DNA from: Pedosphaera sp.
GTDB lineage: Bacteria > Verrucomicrobiota > Verrucomicrobiia > Limisphaerales > F1-12-MAGs170
NCBI GenBank assembly: GCA_009695275.1
Contig: SIBF01000005.1
Span: 1 to 53,039 of the forward strand
Direction of reading: 5' to 3'
DNA: 53,039 nt
Shown: positions 36,550-44,651 of the stretch, piece after piece
Layout of the letters: each line of letters starts with the position of its first letter
How positions within the stretch are numbered: the first letter of the stretch is position 1
Made by a program: the position numbers and the translations under genes
Notes under the pieces: generated by a model
The model's database searches: none
What the model was told of the DNA's origin: nothing
What the model saw: the letters and a program-made list of their open reading frames with translations, nothing else

Positions 36550-37356
36550 TCACCGCGAGAGAGCTTGGATCTCTGAAGCGGATAGAGGACGGTTGAAAAC
36601 CATGAGATCGTCGAAGAGGCCGATGTAGTTGATCCCAAGTCGCAGAGTCGTCTGTTGAGGGTCCCAAGCGAAAGGCTCGGACAGGGCTGGTGAATTCCCA
36701 ATGAGACTCCCGTTGACGTAAAGGGCTGCCTTGCCTTCAGGCGTGCCGAGGGCTTGGTGCGTGATGGCGATGTGCGTCCAGTGTTCACCGGCGAATGGAG
36801 GTTTCTGGACAACGACAAGGCGGTTTTCAAATGCCGCCTCTTTATTGGGTCCGAGGTTCGAGGCCTGCCAGGATTTGAGAACGCCGAAGACTCCCAGGCG
36901 GAAGTGTCGGGGCTTTTCATCCTTGGTGAAATCGACCCAGATGGCGGAATCATTGTAGGCTTTATCGGTGAGTTGGAAGGGGTCGCAGTAATCGGGGGCG
37001 AGATCTTTGTCCGGGTTGAGGGAGAGCCAGAAGGAGATGGTGCCCGCTTGGAAGTTGACGTTCTTGGCGGCTCGGAAAAAGACCGCATTCTCGTTCTTGC
37101 CGGTGAAGCGCAAGGCGCCGGAGCCACGTCGGCCTGCGCCGGGGTCGAGTTTCACCTTGGGTGCCGCGGCGAGGCCTGGAGCCGCCCTGTCTTGCTGTTT
37201 GTAGGACGGGGAAGAGTAAAGCTGGGGGTCGCCCTTCGCTAGGTGAGCGTTGGCGCCGTTGTCGAATGAGGCGTGGAAAAGCAGGCCTTCTGGCGTCTGG
37301 GCAAGGGTGAGGCTGAGCAGAAACGGGGCGAACGCGAGCAAGCTAAGACGGATCAT
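36550..37356 (-). CDS. Secreted LamG/jelly-roll domain protein
   Basis: A signal peptide (MIRLSLLAFAPFLLSLTLAQ) is followed by one concanavalin A-like/LamG domain: LLFHASFDNG at the start, GALRFTGKNENAVFF, AGTISFWLSLNPD, HWTHIAITHQ, KAALYVNGSLIGN, and the typical closing GLFDDLMVFNRPLSASEIQAL. These domains bind sugars or form structural modules outside the cell. At 268 residues it is a single-domain protein with no visible enzyme motif. It lies between the CheR-CheX fusion and the PAS kinase and is probably not part of chemosensory signalling. Confidence 0.85.
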   Translation of the reverse strand: MIRLSLLAFAPFLLSLTLAQTPEGLLFHASFDNGANAHLAKGDPQLYSSPSYKQQDRAAPGLAAAPKVKLDPGAGRRGSGALRFTGKNENAVFFRAAKNVNFQAGTISFWLSLNPDKDLAPDYCDPFQLTDKAYNDSAIWVDFTKDEKPRHFRLGVFGVLKSWQASNLGPNKEAAFENRLVVVQKPPFAGEHWTHIAITHQALGTPEGKAALYVNGSLIGNSPALSEPFAWDPQQTTLRLGINYIGLFDDLMVFNRPLSASEIQALSR

Positions 37357-37441
37357 GGCTTAAATGTTCGCGCGTTCAAAAAGTAATGTCAATGGATGAA
37401 GTCCTTTTTTCCAAGAGGCAACGGGCACGCCGGGATGACGG

Positions 37442-37578
37442 GAGTTTGGACTTATTGGCTGCCTTTGTCTCCCGGATGGAGATAAGGGTGGGCTATTTCT
37501 CAAACCTCCCACCCGGGAGATGGCAGGCGGAAACCCTCCTCGGTTACAACAGCACGCGGCCGGAAAATGTCCAAACTC
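37442..37578. repeat. 137-bp element with 10-bp terminal inverted repeats
   Basis: GAGTTTGGAC at 37442-37451 is complementary to GTCCAAACTC at 37569-37578. Inside are GGGTGGGCTATT and CCCGGGAGATGGCAGGC, which also occur in the tandem repeats at 52508-53039. The whole gap 37357-37708 (352 bases) contains no convincing gene. Confidence 0.55.
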
Positions 37579-37708
37579 TAGGCACCCCTCGGGAGTGAGG
37601 CTTCCAGTCCGGACACGGAAATGATCCCAAGGAAAACAACGAAATCCCTTTCGGATTCACAGATTGGCTCGATTGAGATGTGTCTCATGTTGAAGAACAG
37701 CTGCGGCA

Positions 37709-39271
37709 TCATGCCGTAATCCATAACTCTACGGCGATGAGTTGATCGTCATGTTTGAACGCGAGCGTCTGCGATCCCGCGTCCGCCGGTGGCCGTTGCC
37801 CTGGTTTTACGTTCTCATGGAATTCCGCAAGCTCGAATTTGGAGGTGATTCCCGCCGCGTTCAAGCTCTCCTCCAACTTCTGCATGGAACCGTTAAGCAA
37901 CGGGCACATAATCTCTTGCAACATTTCCGAAGGCACTTCATCCTCGGGCAACCCAACCAGGCCCGCGGTGAGCTTCATCGCGGTCTGCGGTTCCATTCGA
38001 AGCGAGATCGCACCGCTGATGTCGCCAGAAAATCGAGTCGTGATGCTGACCTCTTTCGGCCACGGGCCCATGACCGTTGAGACCGCGAGACGCTCCACGC
38101 CGGAGGAAAGCATTTCCGAGAAAGTCTGGTCGAGGGCGTCTGCCAACGGGTTCGTCAGTGCCACCGCCAAGAGCATTTCTCTGTTCGCGTGAGCAAGGGC
38201 GTCGCTCGTGTTGACGAGGCGTTTCGTCGATGCGCTTGAACTCCGTGCCGCCGCGTCCATGAGTACAGCTTCGAGGACCTGATCTCGACCAAATACCGCA
38301 GCGAGCTTCCCTAGGTTGTGGCCACGGAAATTCGCCGCCAAACCAGCCACCCGAATCCATGGCTTCACTGAGAGATCCTCGGGCTCGGATTGATCCGGTG
38401 CTGGGGCCAACTCCGGGTCAGGACCTAGACCGGGCTTCGGCAGATAGTAAACGCACTTCTCCAAAACCACCGCATCAAAAAAATCGCCACCGCCTGCTCC
38501 TGGAACCTCAGTGTGACCCAGGAAGAGGCACCCATCCAGCCGCAGTCGCTGGCCCACTCGTCGGAGGACATCCTTCTGGAGGGAAGGTCTCAAGGAGCTC
38601 AGAACATTTCTCAGGAGAACCAGATCGATGCCCGAGACAGGCGGCCACGGCTCCGTCAAATTCATCAGCGAAAAGCTCACCATCTCGCGAATTTGCTGGT
38701 GAATACGCCAGCGCGAATCCTCCTTCCGGAAATGCTTCAAGAGAACAGGCGCTGGCAACCCTCGGCTGATCTCGCTCATATCGTAGGATCCTTCCCTGGC
38801 ATAATCTAACGCCCGGACCGAGATGTCAGTGGCTATAATCTCAAGCTTCCAAGCTAACAGCTCCGGGAAATGCTGGCGCAGCAGCATCGCGATGGAATAC
38901 GGCTCCTGGCCCGTCGAACACCCGATGCACCAGATGGTCAGCTTTTGTTCGGAGGCCCTCTTAGCTTTCAGGTCGGGGATGATCTTCTTTTCCAAGGCAT
39001 CGAACGGAAAAAAATCCCGAAAGAAGTAAGTCTCCTCATCCGTCAACGCCTGAACCAAGAGATCGTCAGGGCTATCCTCCGCTGTCCTTAACGGTATTAA
39101 CCCCATCTCAAGTCTCTTGATGAGTTCATTTGGAAAGCTAATTCCACGCTCGAGGGCAACCGGCAGCAATCTGGATTCGATCCAGGCTGCCATGCTCGGA
39201 TCGAACTGCCAGCCCGCATGGGCCGAAACAAGGCGCAGCACGTAATCGATTGATGATTTGCTGAGTGGCAT
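37709..39271 (-). CDS. CheR methyltransferase fused to CheX-like domain
   Basis: Residues about 1-280 are a CheR-type receptor methyltransferase: ALTDEETYFFRDFFPFDAL, the SAM-binding IGCSTGQEPYSIAML, IIATDISVRALDYAREGSY and the catalytic-fold VLLRNVLSSL. An acidic Pro-rich linker leads to a C-terminal domain (about 365-485) with CheX/CheC-phosphatase features: NPLADALDQTFSEMLSSGVE at its start, then SGDISGAISLRM. At the helix that carries the ExxN phosphatase pair it reads LQEIMCPLLNG, keeping the Glu but with Cys for Asn. Phosphatase activity may be lost. The order CheR-CheX is unusual. A second CheR is encoded at 42190-43041. Confidence 0.85.
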   Translation of the reverse strand: MPLSKSSIDYVLRLVSAHAGWQFDPSMAAWIESRLLPVALERGISFPNELIKRLEMGLIPLRTAEDSPDDLLVQALTDEETYFFRDFFPFDALEKKIIPDLKAKRASEQKLTIWCIGCSTGQEPYSIAMLLRQHFPELLAWKLEIIATDISVRALDYAREGSYDMSEISRGLPAPVLLKHFRKEDSRWRIHQQIREMVSFSLMNLTEPWPPVSGIDLVLLRNVLSSLRPSLQKDVLRRVGQRLRLDGCLFLGHTEVPGAGGGDFFDAVVLEKCVYYLPKPGLGPDPELAPAPDQSEPEDLSVKPWIRVAGLAANFRGHNLGKLAAVFGRDQVLEAVLMDAAARSSSASTKRLVNTSDALAHANREMLLAVALTNPLADALDQTFSEMLSSGVERLAVSTVMGPWPKEVSITTRFSGDISGAISLRMEPQTAMKLTAGLVGLPEDEVPSEMLQEIMCPLLNGSMQKLEESLNAAGITSKFELAEFHENVKPGQRPPADAGSQTLAFKHDDQLIAVELWITA

Positions 39272-39379
39272 ACAGAGCTGGAGTCTTACGGAATTCCACG
39301 CGCGCCAATCAAGAGACGCGCAGCAATTTTCATTTTGAACGTCGCGTTGTTGGCGACTCGCTTGGAGTCCCTTCGTTAG

Positions 39380-39420
39380 TCGGCTCCGGCCCCTGAACCG
39401 GCTAAAGCCGCGACTCCCTA
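39380..39420. repeat. Dispersed repeat fragment
   Basis: CCGGCTAAAGCCGCGACTCC within the 224-base gap upstream of the CheR-CheX gene resembles the repeat core at 23379-23398. No gene fits in the gap. Confidence 0.35.
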
Positions 39421-39495
39421 GTTGCTAGATGACGCAGCGCTGACAGCGGCGGAGGCGTCCTTGCGTGATCTGCGAACGCGCAGGGCGGAAACCAA

Positions 39496-39864
39496 CTAAG
39501 AAACTCCCAAGAGGTGAAGCTTCGATGACAATGCCTCTCCTGTGAGCGGTTTCATTACGAACTCATTGGCCCCGGCGTTCAATGCAGCTTCGATCATTTC
39601 CGGGGAGTTTTGGCCTGTGATCATGATGATGGGCACCTTGCTCATCGTCTCCATGGCGCGGACGCGTCGGATGAACTCGATTCCGTCCATCCCCGGCATG
39701 TCCCGATCGACCAGAATCACGTTGAATTTTGTTTGGCCTTCGACGCACTTCAGGCCTTCATAACCTCCGGGGACTTCGGTCACTTTGTAACCAATGCCGC
39801 GCATGAAATTTCCCGTAACGAGAAGATTAGCCCTTGAATCATCTATCACCAATGCGTTCATCAT
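39496..39864 (-). CDS. CheY-like single-domain response regulator
   Basis: A stand-alone receiver of 122 residues: VIDDSRANLLV, the phospho-Asp in VILVDRDMPGMDG, Thr in IIMITGQNS, Lys in FVMKPLTGEAL. It ends in LHLLGVS, like the CheY at 44238-44606 (KLRLVGLID), so the two are probably paralogues. It lies 17 bases after the HDOD gene stop, so it is in the same operon. ATG codons at 39864 and 39861 are both possible. Confidence 0.92.
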   Translation of the reverse strand: MMNALVIDDSRANLLVTGNFMRGIGYKVTEVPGGYEGLKCVEGQTKFNVILVDRDMPGMDGIEFIRRVRAMETMSKVPIIMITGQNSPEMIEAALNAGANEFVMKPLTGEALSSKLHLLGVS

Positions 39865-39881
39865 ATACTAATGTGGTTGAC

Positions 39882-40793
39882 TCAACGTGAAGCGAATTGC
39901 GCGCTCAGTTCAACAAATCTGGAAAGACAAGCGCTTTGAAGGTTCTTAACACCCTCGAGGCTCAGACCGAGTTCACTCAATACCGCGTCTGAGAATTTCA
40001 CCTCGATCGGCTTTCCGGCGAGGCTGGCCTCAGTGGCCTTTGCGAGGAGGTTGGCGGCGAATACGACGTAGCAGACGAGATCGATCCCCTCCTCGGGTGT
40101 GTGATGATAAATGATCCCTTTGACGATTGGCTCGGGCATTTTCCAATGTTGAGCGAGGATGCCTCCGATTTCACCGTGGTGAAGGTCGAGCACTTGAGAT
40201 TCTGCTTGGAGCGGTCCAAGGCCGCCTTCCACCTGCGCTCGTCGGATCATATCGAGTATCTTGATATCCAAAAATCGAGCCATCACCACTTTACCGGTGT
40301 CATGGAGCAGTGCGGCGGTAAAGGCCTCCGGAGGAATCACAGTGCAGCAGTGAGCCGTCATGCACTCGACCGCCCCGGCGGCAGCCACGGAATGACGCCA
40401 AAGCTGACCTTCCTCCAACTGATACTCAGCCAATGCACGCTGAAGGAACGGGCGGGCGTGGCCAGCCACGGCGAGTGCAAGCGTTTCCTTGGATCCCAAC
40501 TTCAGGACGGCGTCTTTTACGGTGGCGACAGGAACGGCTCCGGCTTGAAATGCAGAATTAGACGCACGAATCAGCCGCAACGTCAGCATCGGATCGAAAG
40601 CTGCGACTTCCGCGACATCTCGCACGTCGTAGTGGTGACTGGCGATCATGGCAGCAAGCCGAACAGCGCTCTGAGGCATGGGCGGAAGGCTCTTTGCCGC
40701 CGCGATCAGCGCCCCGCAATCGACCATGCCGGAGATCTCCAGCGGGTAGTGCTCAGTTTGATTTTCGGCGGCGGACATTGGATCGGGTGCCAT
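39882..40793 (-). CDS. HDOD-domain signalling protein
   Basis: HDOD domains are HD-like helical domains, usually without enzyme activity, that work in signalling with receivers. Visible are SLPPMPQSAVRLAAMI, AEVAAFDPMLTLRLIRASNS, VKDAVLKLGSKETLALAV and a helical core AALLHDTGKVVMARFLD with an HD-type pair, then LHHGEIGGILAQHWKMPEPI and IIYHHTPEEG. The retained HD and HH residues make residual metal binding possible. I chose the ATG at 40793; a GTG at 40820 adds nine residues. Flanked by two CheY genes, it is a likely receiver-controlled output. Confidence 0.88.
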   Translation of the reverse strand: MAPDPMSAAENQTEHYPLEISGMVDCGALIAAAKSLPPMPQSAVRLAAMIASHHYDVRDVAEVAAFDPMLTLRLIRASNSAFQAGAVPVATVKDAVLKLGSKETLALAVAGHARPFLQRALAEYQLEEGQLWRHSVAAAGAVECMTAHCCTVIPPEAFTAALLHDTGKVVMARFLDIKILDMIRRAQVEGGLGPLQAESQVLDLHHGEIGGILAQHWKMPEPIVKGIIYHHTPEEGIDLVCYVVFAANLLAKATEASLAGKPIEVKFSDAVLSELGLSLEGVKNLQSACLSRFVELSAQFASR

Positions 40794-40838
40794 GTTGCTT
40801 ACTCTACTGTATTGTACCACACGTTTGATGTTTCAGCA

Positions 40839-41210
40839 TTACACCAGAGCCAGGACGGCCTTTACCTTGTCCACGAGCTGCGATTCCTTGAAAGGTTTCG
40901 GGACGTACCCGCTGATGCCTAGGCTGTCCGCATGAGCGATATTCTCTTGCGCGGATTCCGCTGTCAACATGATCACCGGAATCGACTTGAGGTTCGGGTC
41001 GGCACGCAGCCGGCCAAGCATCTCCAATCCGTCCATGATCGGCATGGTGACATCCAGGAGAATGAGATCGGGTTTCTCTCTCGCCGCCGCAGCCAAGCCT
41101 TCGGCGCCGTTGACCGCCTCGACGATCTCGCAATTGAAGGGCTTGAGCGCCCGGCCCACCATGATCCGGACCACCTTGCCGTCGTCCACCGTTAGAATCT
41201 TAAATGCCAT
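40839..41210 (-). CDS. CheY-like single-domain response regulator
   Basis: A 123-residue receiver: ILTVDDGKVVRIMV (Gly in place of the usual Ser after DD), phospho-Asp in LILLDVTMPIMDGLEML, Thr in VIMLTAESAQ, Lys in YVPKPFKESQLVDKV. It lies 60 bases after the HDOD-CheX gene and 45 bases before the HDOD gene. CheX-type phosphatases act on phosphorylated CheY, so the adjacent CheX domain is a likely partner. Confidence 0.93.
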   Translation of the reverse strand: MAFKILTVDDGKVVRIMVGRALKPFNCEIVEAVNGAEGLAAAAREKPDLILLDVTMPIMDGLEMLGRLRADPNLKSIPVIMLTAESAQENIAHADSLGISGYVPKPFKESQLVDKVKAVLALV

Positions 41211-41270
41211 AATCAGTTCTCCATTCTATTAATTGTTGTGTTGAAGTTTCCGCGGGATCGGCAAGGCCGA

Positions 41271-41975
41271 TCACTCCGTTGAATCGACAATGATGTTGAG
41301 TAAAACAGGGTCATGCGCAGCGCGAAAAGCAAACATCTGGTGTCGCCCACGGGAAACGTCGGGCAGTTTAAAATCACTGACGAGCGAAACCGTGGGCAAA
41401 GATAATTTACAGCTTAAGCCCGCGTCGCAGAGGTTGGATTTAAAGCTGCCTACCACCATATTCACCAGTTCACCGAGAACATCTTGAACGCCGGCGTCGA
41501 TCTCCTCCGGGGCAGTGGTGCCTAGAATATGAGCGGCCAACCGACGCGCCAGCGGATCTTCCAGTCGAATATAAACCACGCCACTCGCCTTGCCCCAGAA
41601 CTTGGCGGAACCAAGAAAGTGCGGGTTGACGAGCGGGCCAATCGACGCGTGGTTCACCGGATCCAGCTTGGTCGCGGCCATGGTGATAAACGTTTTTATC
41701 AATGCTTTAATGAGCGGCTCGCTCATCGCCAGGACCAGCACGCAACCCACGCCTGCGCGCACAACGGCTTCATGCACCGACTCGATCTTGAGATTACCAT
41801 CGGTTGGATTGGCTGCCCGCATCAGACGCACCTTCAACCCGATATCCGAGGAGATCACTTTGACGATTTCCTCGACATCCGCATCGCGTTTCATCACGAG
41901 CTGGCCGAGGCGGGCGACACTTTGCGGGGAAGGTTCGACCGCGTATTTCTTCAACAGATCTTCCAGCTCACTCAT
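41271..41975 (-). CDS. HDOD-like / CheX phosphatase fusion
   Basis: Residues about 1-95 resemble the first half of an HDOD domain (SVARLGQLVMKRDADVEEIV, SDIGLKVRLMRAANP, VHEAVVRAGVGCVLVLAM). The rest (about 95-234) matches CheX: FWGKASGVVYIRLEDPLARR and the helix VLGELVNMVVGSFKSNLC, which contains the ExxN pair (Glu-Leu-Val-Asn) required for CheY-P dephosphorylation. It is therefore probably an active phosphatase with an HDOD-derived N-terminus. The length is 234 residues, against about 155 for CheX alone. It lies between cheR and a cheY. Confidence 0.82.
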   Translation of the reverse strand: MSELEDLLKKYAVEPSPQSVARLGQLVMKRDADVEEIVKVISSDIGLKVRLMRAANPTDGNLKIESVHEAVVRAGVGCVLVLAMSEPLIKALIKTFITMAATKLDPVNHASIGPLVNPHFLGSAKFWGKASGVVYIRLEDPLARRLAAHILGTTAPEEIDAGVQDVLGELVNMVVGSFKSNLCDAGLSCKLSLPTVSLVSDFKLPDVSRGRHQMFAFRAAHDPVLLNIIVDSTE

Positions 41976-42189
41976 AAGATGTTGTGCAGGGTTGGCGAAT
42001 TCTTGTGATCATTGCGGAACTATTTTTGCGAAGCCGGCTGACTGGGCCACCCACCGGCTCGGGCCCCGGAGTGCTGTTCAACATGGAATCCTTCATCCTT
42101 CGACCGGATTTCAAATGCTCAAATCTGTAATTATTCATTCAGCAACAAAGTTGTTTTTGGTGGAGCGTCCATCTTTATCATGTTCGTGT

Positions 42190-43041
42190 TTACACCTTCT
42201 TGGGGGCGGCCGACCCCGCAGCCTTGCCCAGCCGGTAGCAGATAGTCTTGCCAACGGGCACTCGCTGATACGCGTCATCGAGATTCAAGGTCGTTTCTGA
42301 GCCGCCCAACAGTAGGTAGCCGTCACTCCGCATGACGTTGGCAATTTTTCTCAGGATGGCTTTCTTAATTTCGATTTTGAAATAGATCATCACGTTGCGC
42401 ATGAAGACCAGATCACAGGATGGCATCTCCGGCCATTTCTCGATCAGGTTCAAATACCGGAAATCTACCATCTTCAAGATATCATCCTTCAAGCGCCACC
42501 CCTTGGCACCGGTCTGGAAGTACTTGATCAAATAGGTGGCGGGTAAGCCGCGATTCACCTCCAACTGGCTGAAGATGCCTTCGCGGGCTTTGGCCAGGAC
42601 AGCCCCTGAAATATCCGTCGCCACAATCTCCACCTTCCAGCGAGCTAACTCGGGGAAATGCTCACGGATGAGCATGGCAAGAGTAAAGGGTTCTTGCCCG
42701 GTCGAACTCGCGCCGCACCAAATGGTCAACTTCCGTTCCGCCGCTCTCAGCTTCATCATTTCAGGAAGCAAATCCGTGCGGACCGCATCGAACGGGTGGA
42801 GGTCTCGAAAGAACGAAGTTTCGTTGGTCGTCATCGCGTCAACGACCGGCCGGTGGAGCCGCGTCTCTGAAGGGCTCTGCATGCGCGCGATCAAATCGCT
42901 CACCGAAGAGATCTCAAATTGACGAGCGACGGACGCCAGGCGCATGTCCACCAAGTACTCCTTGCCATCTTCGAGCGTGATGCCCGAGCTCGTGGATATC
43001 AACCGGCGAACAAAATCAAACTCTTGAGAAGTGATCGACAT
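42190..43041 (-). CDS. cheR: Chemoreceptor methyltransferase CheR
   Basis: Transfers methyl groups from S-adenosylmethionine to receptor glutamates. Visible are the N-terminal helical domain, MTTNETSFFRDLHPFDAV, a SAM-binding IWCGASSTGQEPFTLAML, VATDISGAVLAKAREG, and LVFMRNVMIYFKIE. The length of 283 residues is typical. It starts 8 bases after the cheB stop, so translation is probably coupled. It is a closer match to classical CheR than the fused copy at 37709-39271. Confidence 0.95.
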   Translation of the reverse strand: MSITSQEFDFVRRLISTSSGITLEDGKEYLVDMRLASVARQFEISSVSDLIARMQSPSETRLHRPVVDAMTTNETSFFRDLHPFDAVRTDLLPEMMKLRAAERKLTIWCGASSTGQEPFTLAMLIREHFPELARWKVEIVATDISGAVLAKAREGIFSQLEVNRGLPATYLIKYFQTGAKGWRLKDDILKMVDFRYLNLIEKWPEMPSCDLVFMRNVMIYFKIEIKKAILRKIANVMRSDGYLLLGGSETTLNLDDAYQRVPVGKTICYRLGKAAGSAAPKKV

Positions 43042-43049
43042 GATTCAAG

Positions 43050-44177
43050 TCATCGAATGGGCGTGGACGACAGTGGAGCTGAACTGACTGCCCCACGCTC
43101 ACGATTGAGCCGGGTGATCTGCAAGATCCGAGCGGCAACCTCATCGAGCGGCAGGACATGGTCCGCGAAACCGCCTTTGACGATGAAGCTGGGCATCCCC
43201 CAAACCACTGAGGATGCCTCATCCTGGGCAATGATTCGTCCGCCCACCTCGGCGATCACCTCGCATCCGTTGAGGCCATCCTGCCCCATCCCGGTCAAGA
43301 TCACCGCGAGAATGTTCGCGCCATAGACGGCTGGGATGCTGCGAAACATAACATCCACTGCCGGACGACAGGAGTTTTCCGGAGGTCCTTCATGGAGGCG
43401 AAGCACCACGCGAACGCCTTCACGTCGCACCTCCATGTGCTTGCCTCCGGGAGCGATATAGGCATGACCCTTCTCAATCTCCATTCCCTCTTCTCCCTCA
43501 TGAAATTGGACGGAGCTTTTCACGGTGTTCAACCGGTCGGCCAGAGCCCGTGTGAACACCGGGGGCATGTGCTGCACAATCACGATCGGCACAGGAACCG
43601 GCTGAAGCACGTTGGAGAATACCTCGTTGAGAGCATTGGGGCCGCCAGTCGAGACCCCGATGCAGACAACATCCACTCGCGAACATTTTTTTGCGGCCGG
43701 GAGGCCCGAGGGCACTCTGGGCGCACGTGGGGCAGGAGCAGCCAGCGACGGTGTTTCCTCGCGGGAAAGCAAGTGTTTGCAGTAAAGCTTAATCTTCGGA
43801 ATTAATTGCTCTCTGAGGCTATTGGTAGCCTCAGCCGCGGAATCGCCCGTTGGTTTTGAGACGTAGTCCGTGGCTCCATTCGATAGAGCCTTGAGAGTAA
43901 CCGCAGCACCCGCTTCCGTGAAATTGCTCACCATGATCACCGGCAGCTTGGGGTAGGTTTTCCTTAACTCCAGAAGCGTGGTCATGCCGTCCATCTCAGG
44001 CATCTCCACATCGAGAGTGATGAGGTCCGGGTTGACCTGGGGAATCTTAGCTAGAGCGATCCTGCCATGCGCTGCAACACCCACCGCTGTGCACTGGGGA
44101 TCGCTATTCACGATTTCAGAGAGAACTTTGCGCATCATGGCACTATCATCGACAACCAACACTCTTATCTTGGGCAT
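43050..44177 (-). CDS. cheB: Chemotaxis methylesterase/response regulator CheB
   Basis: Removes methyl groups from, and deamidates, receptors; activated by CheA phosphorylation. The receiver (residues 1-125) has VVDDSAMMRKVL, Asp in LITLDVEMPEMDG and Lys in YVSKPTGD. After a linker, the catalytic domain (about 165-350) has the Ser in GVSTGGPNALNEV, the His in VQHMPPVFTRALADRL and the Asp in LTGMGQDGLNGCEV. At 375 residues it is intact. It is followed by cheR after 8 bases and preceded by a cheY 60 bases upstream. Confidence 0.96.
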   Translation of the reverse strand: MPKIRVLVVDDSAMMRKVLSEIVNSDPQCTAVGVAAHGRIALAKIPQVNPDLITLDVEMPEMDGMTTLLELRKTYPKLPVIMVSNFTEAGAAVTLKALSNGATDYVSKPTGDSAAEATNSLREQLIPKIKLYCKHLLSREETPSLAAPAPRAPRVPSGLPAAKKCSRVDVVCIGVSTGGPNALNEVFSNVLQPVPVPIVIVQHMPPVFTRALADRLNTVKSSVQFHEGEEGMEIEKGHAYIAPGGKHMEVRREGVRVVLRLHEGPPENSCRPAVDVMFRSIPAVYGANILAVILTGMGQDGLNGCEVIAEVGGRIIAQDEASSVVWGMPSFIVKGGFADHVLPLDEVAARILQITRLNRERGAVSSAPLSSTPIR

Positions 44178-44237
44178 GGAATTGGGGCAATTAGTTTACA
44201 TTTTCTTCAGATTCGAGATCGCCATTTGCGCGCTCGT

Positions 44238-44606
44238 TCAATCGATCAACCCGACCAAGCGAAGCTTTTCCTCCAACATTTCTTTTGTCAAAGGTTTCAT
44301 CAAATAATCGTTCGCCCCGGCATTGATCGCTTCCACCACATTCCCCATGCTCGTTTGCGCTGTGACCATAATTAATTTTTTGCCGTCAAATTCACTTCGC
44401 TCGCGAATGGCTTGAACAAACTCCAGACCGTTCATCCGCGGCATATCCCAATCCACCAACGCGCCGTCGAAATCCAAATCCCCCTCGAAGGCTTCCAGCG
44501 CTTCCAGGCCGTCTCCCGCCTGTGCGGATTCAATGCCTAGCTCTCCGAGAAATTTGCTGAGCACGAGCCGCACAGCACGCGAATCATCTATGACCAAAAG
44601 ACGCAT
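44238..44606 (-). CDS. CheY-like single-domain response regulator
   Basis: A 122-residue receiver: VIDDSRAVRLVL, the phospho-Asp in GALVDWDMPRMNGLEFV, Thr in LIMVTAQTS, Lys in YLMKPLTKEMLEEKL. It lies between the AarF-like gene (45 bases upstream) and cheB. Sequence is closest to the other CheY at 39496-39864 (DWDMP and DRDMP; ANDYLMKPLT and ANEFVMKPLT). It is one of three separate CheY proteins in the cluster, so the phosphate flow may branch. Confidence 0.93.
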   Translation of the reverse strand: MRLLVIDDSRAVRLVLSKFLGELGIESAQAGDGLEALEAFEGDLDFDGALVDWDMPRMNGLEFVQAIRERSEFDGKKLIMVTAQTSMGNVVEAINAGANDYLMKPLTKEMLEEKLRLVGLID

Positions 44607-44651
44607 AGTAATAGGGGTCCATCTGAACTTGTCTCGGGAAGGCTCATGCCG

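Noticed and set aside
36348-37127. 259-residue minus frame overlapping the LamG gene
   Set aside because: Pro/Ser/Arg-rich shadow of the LamG gene, which has a signal peptide and domain in the correct frame.
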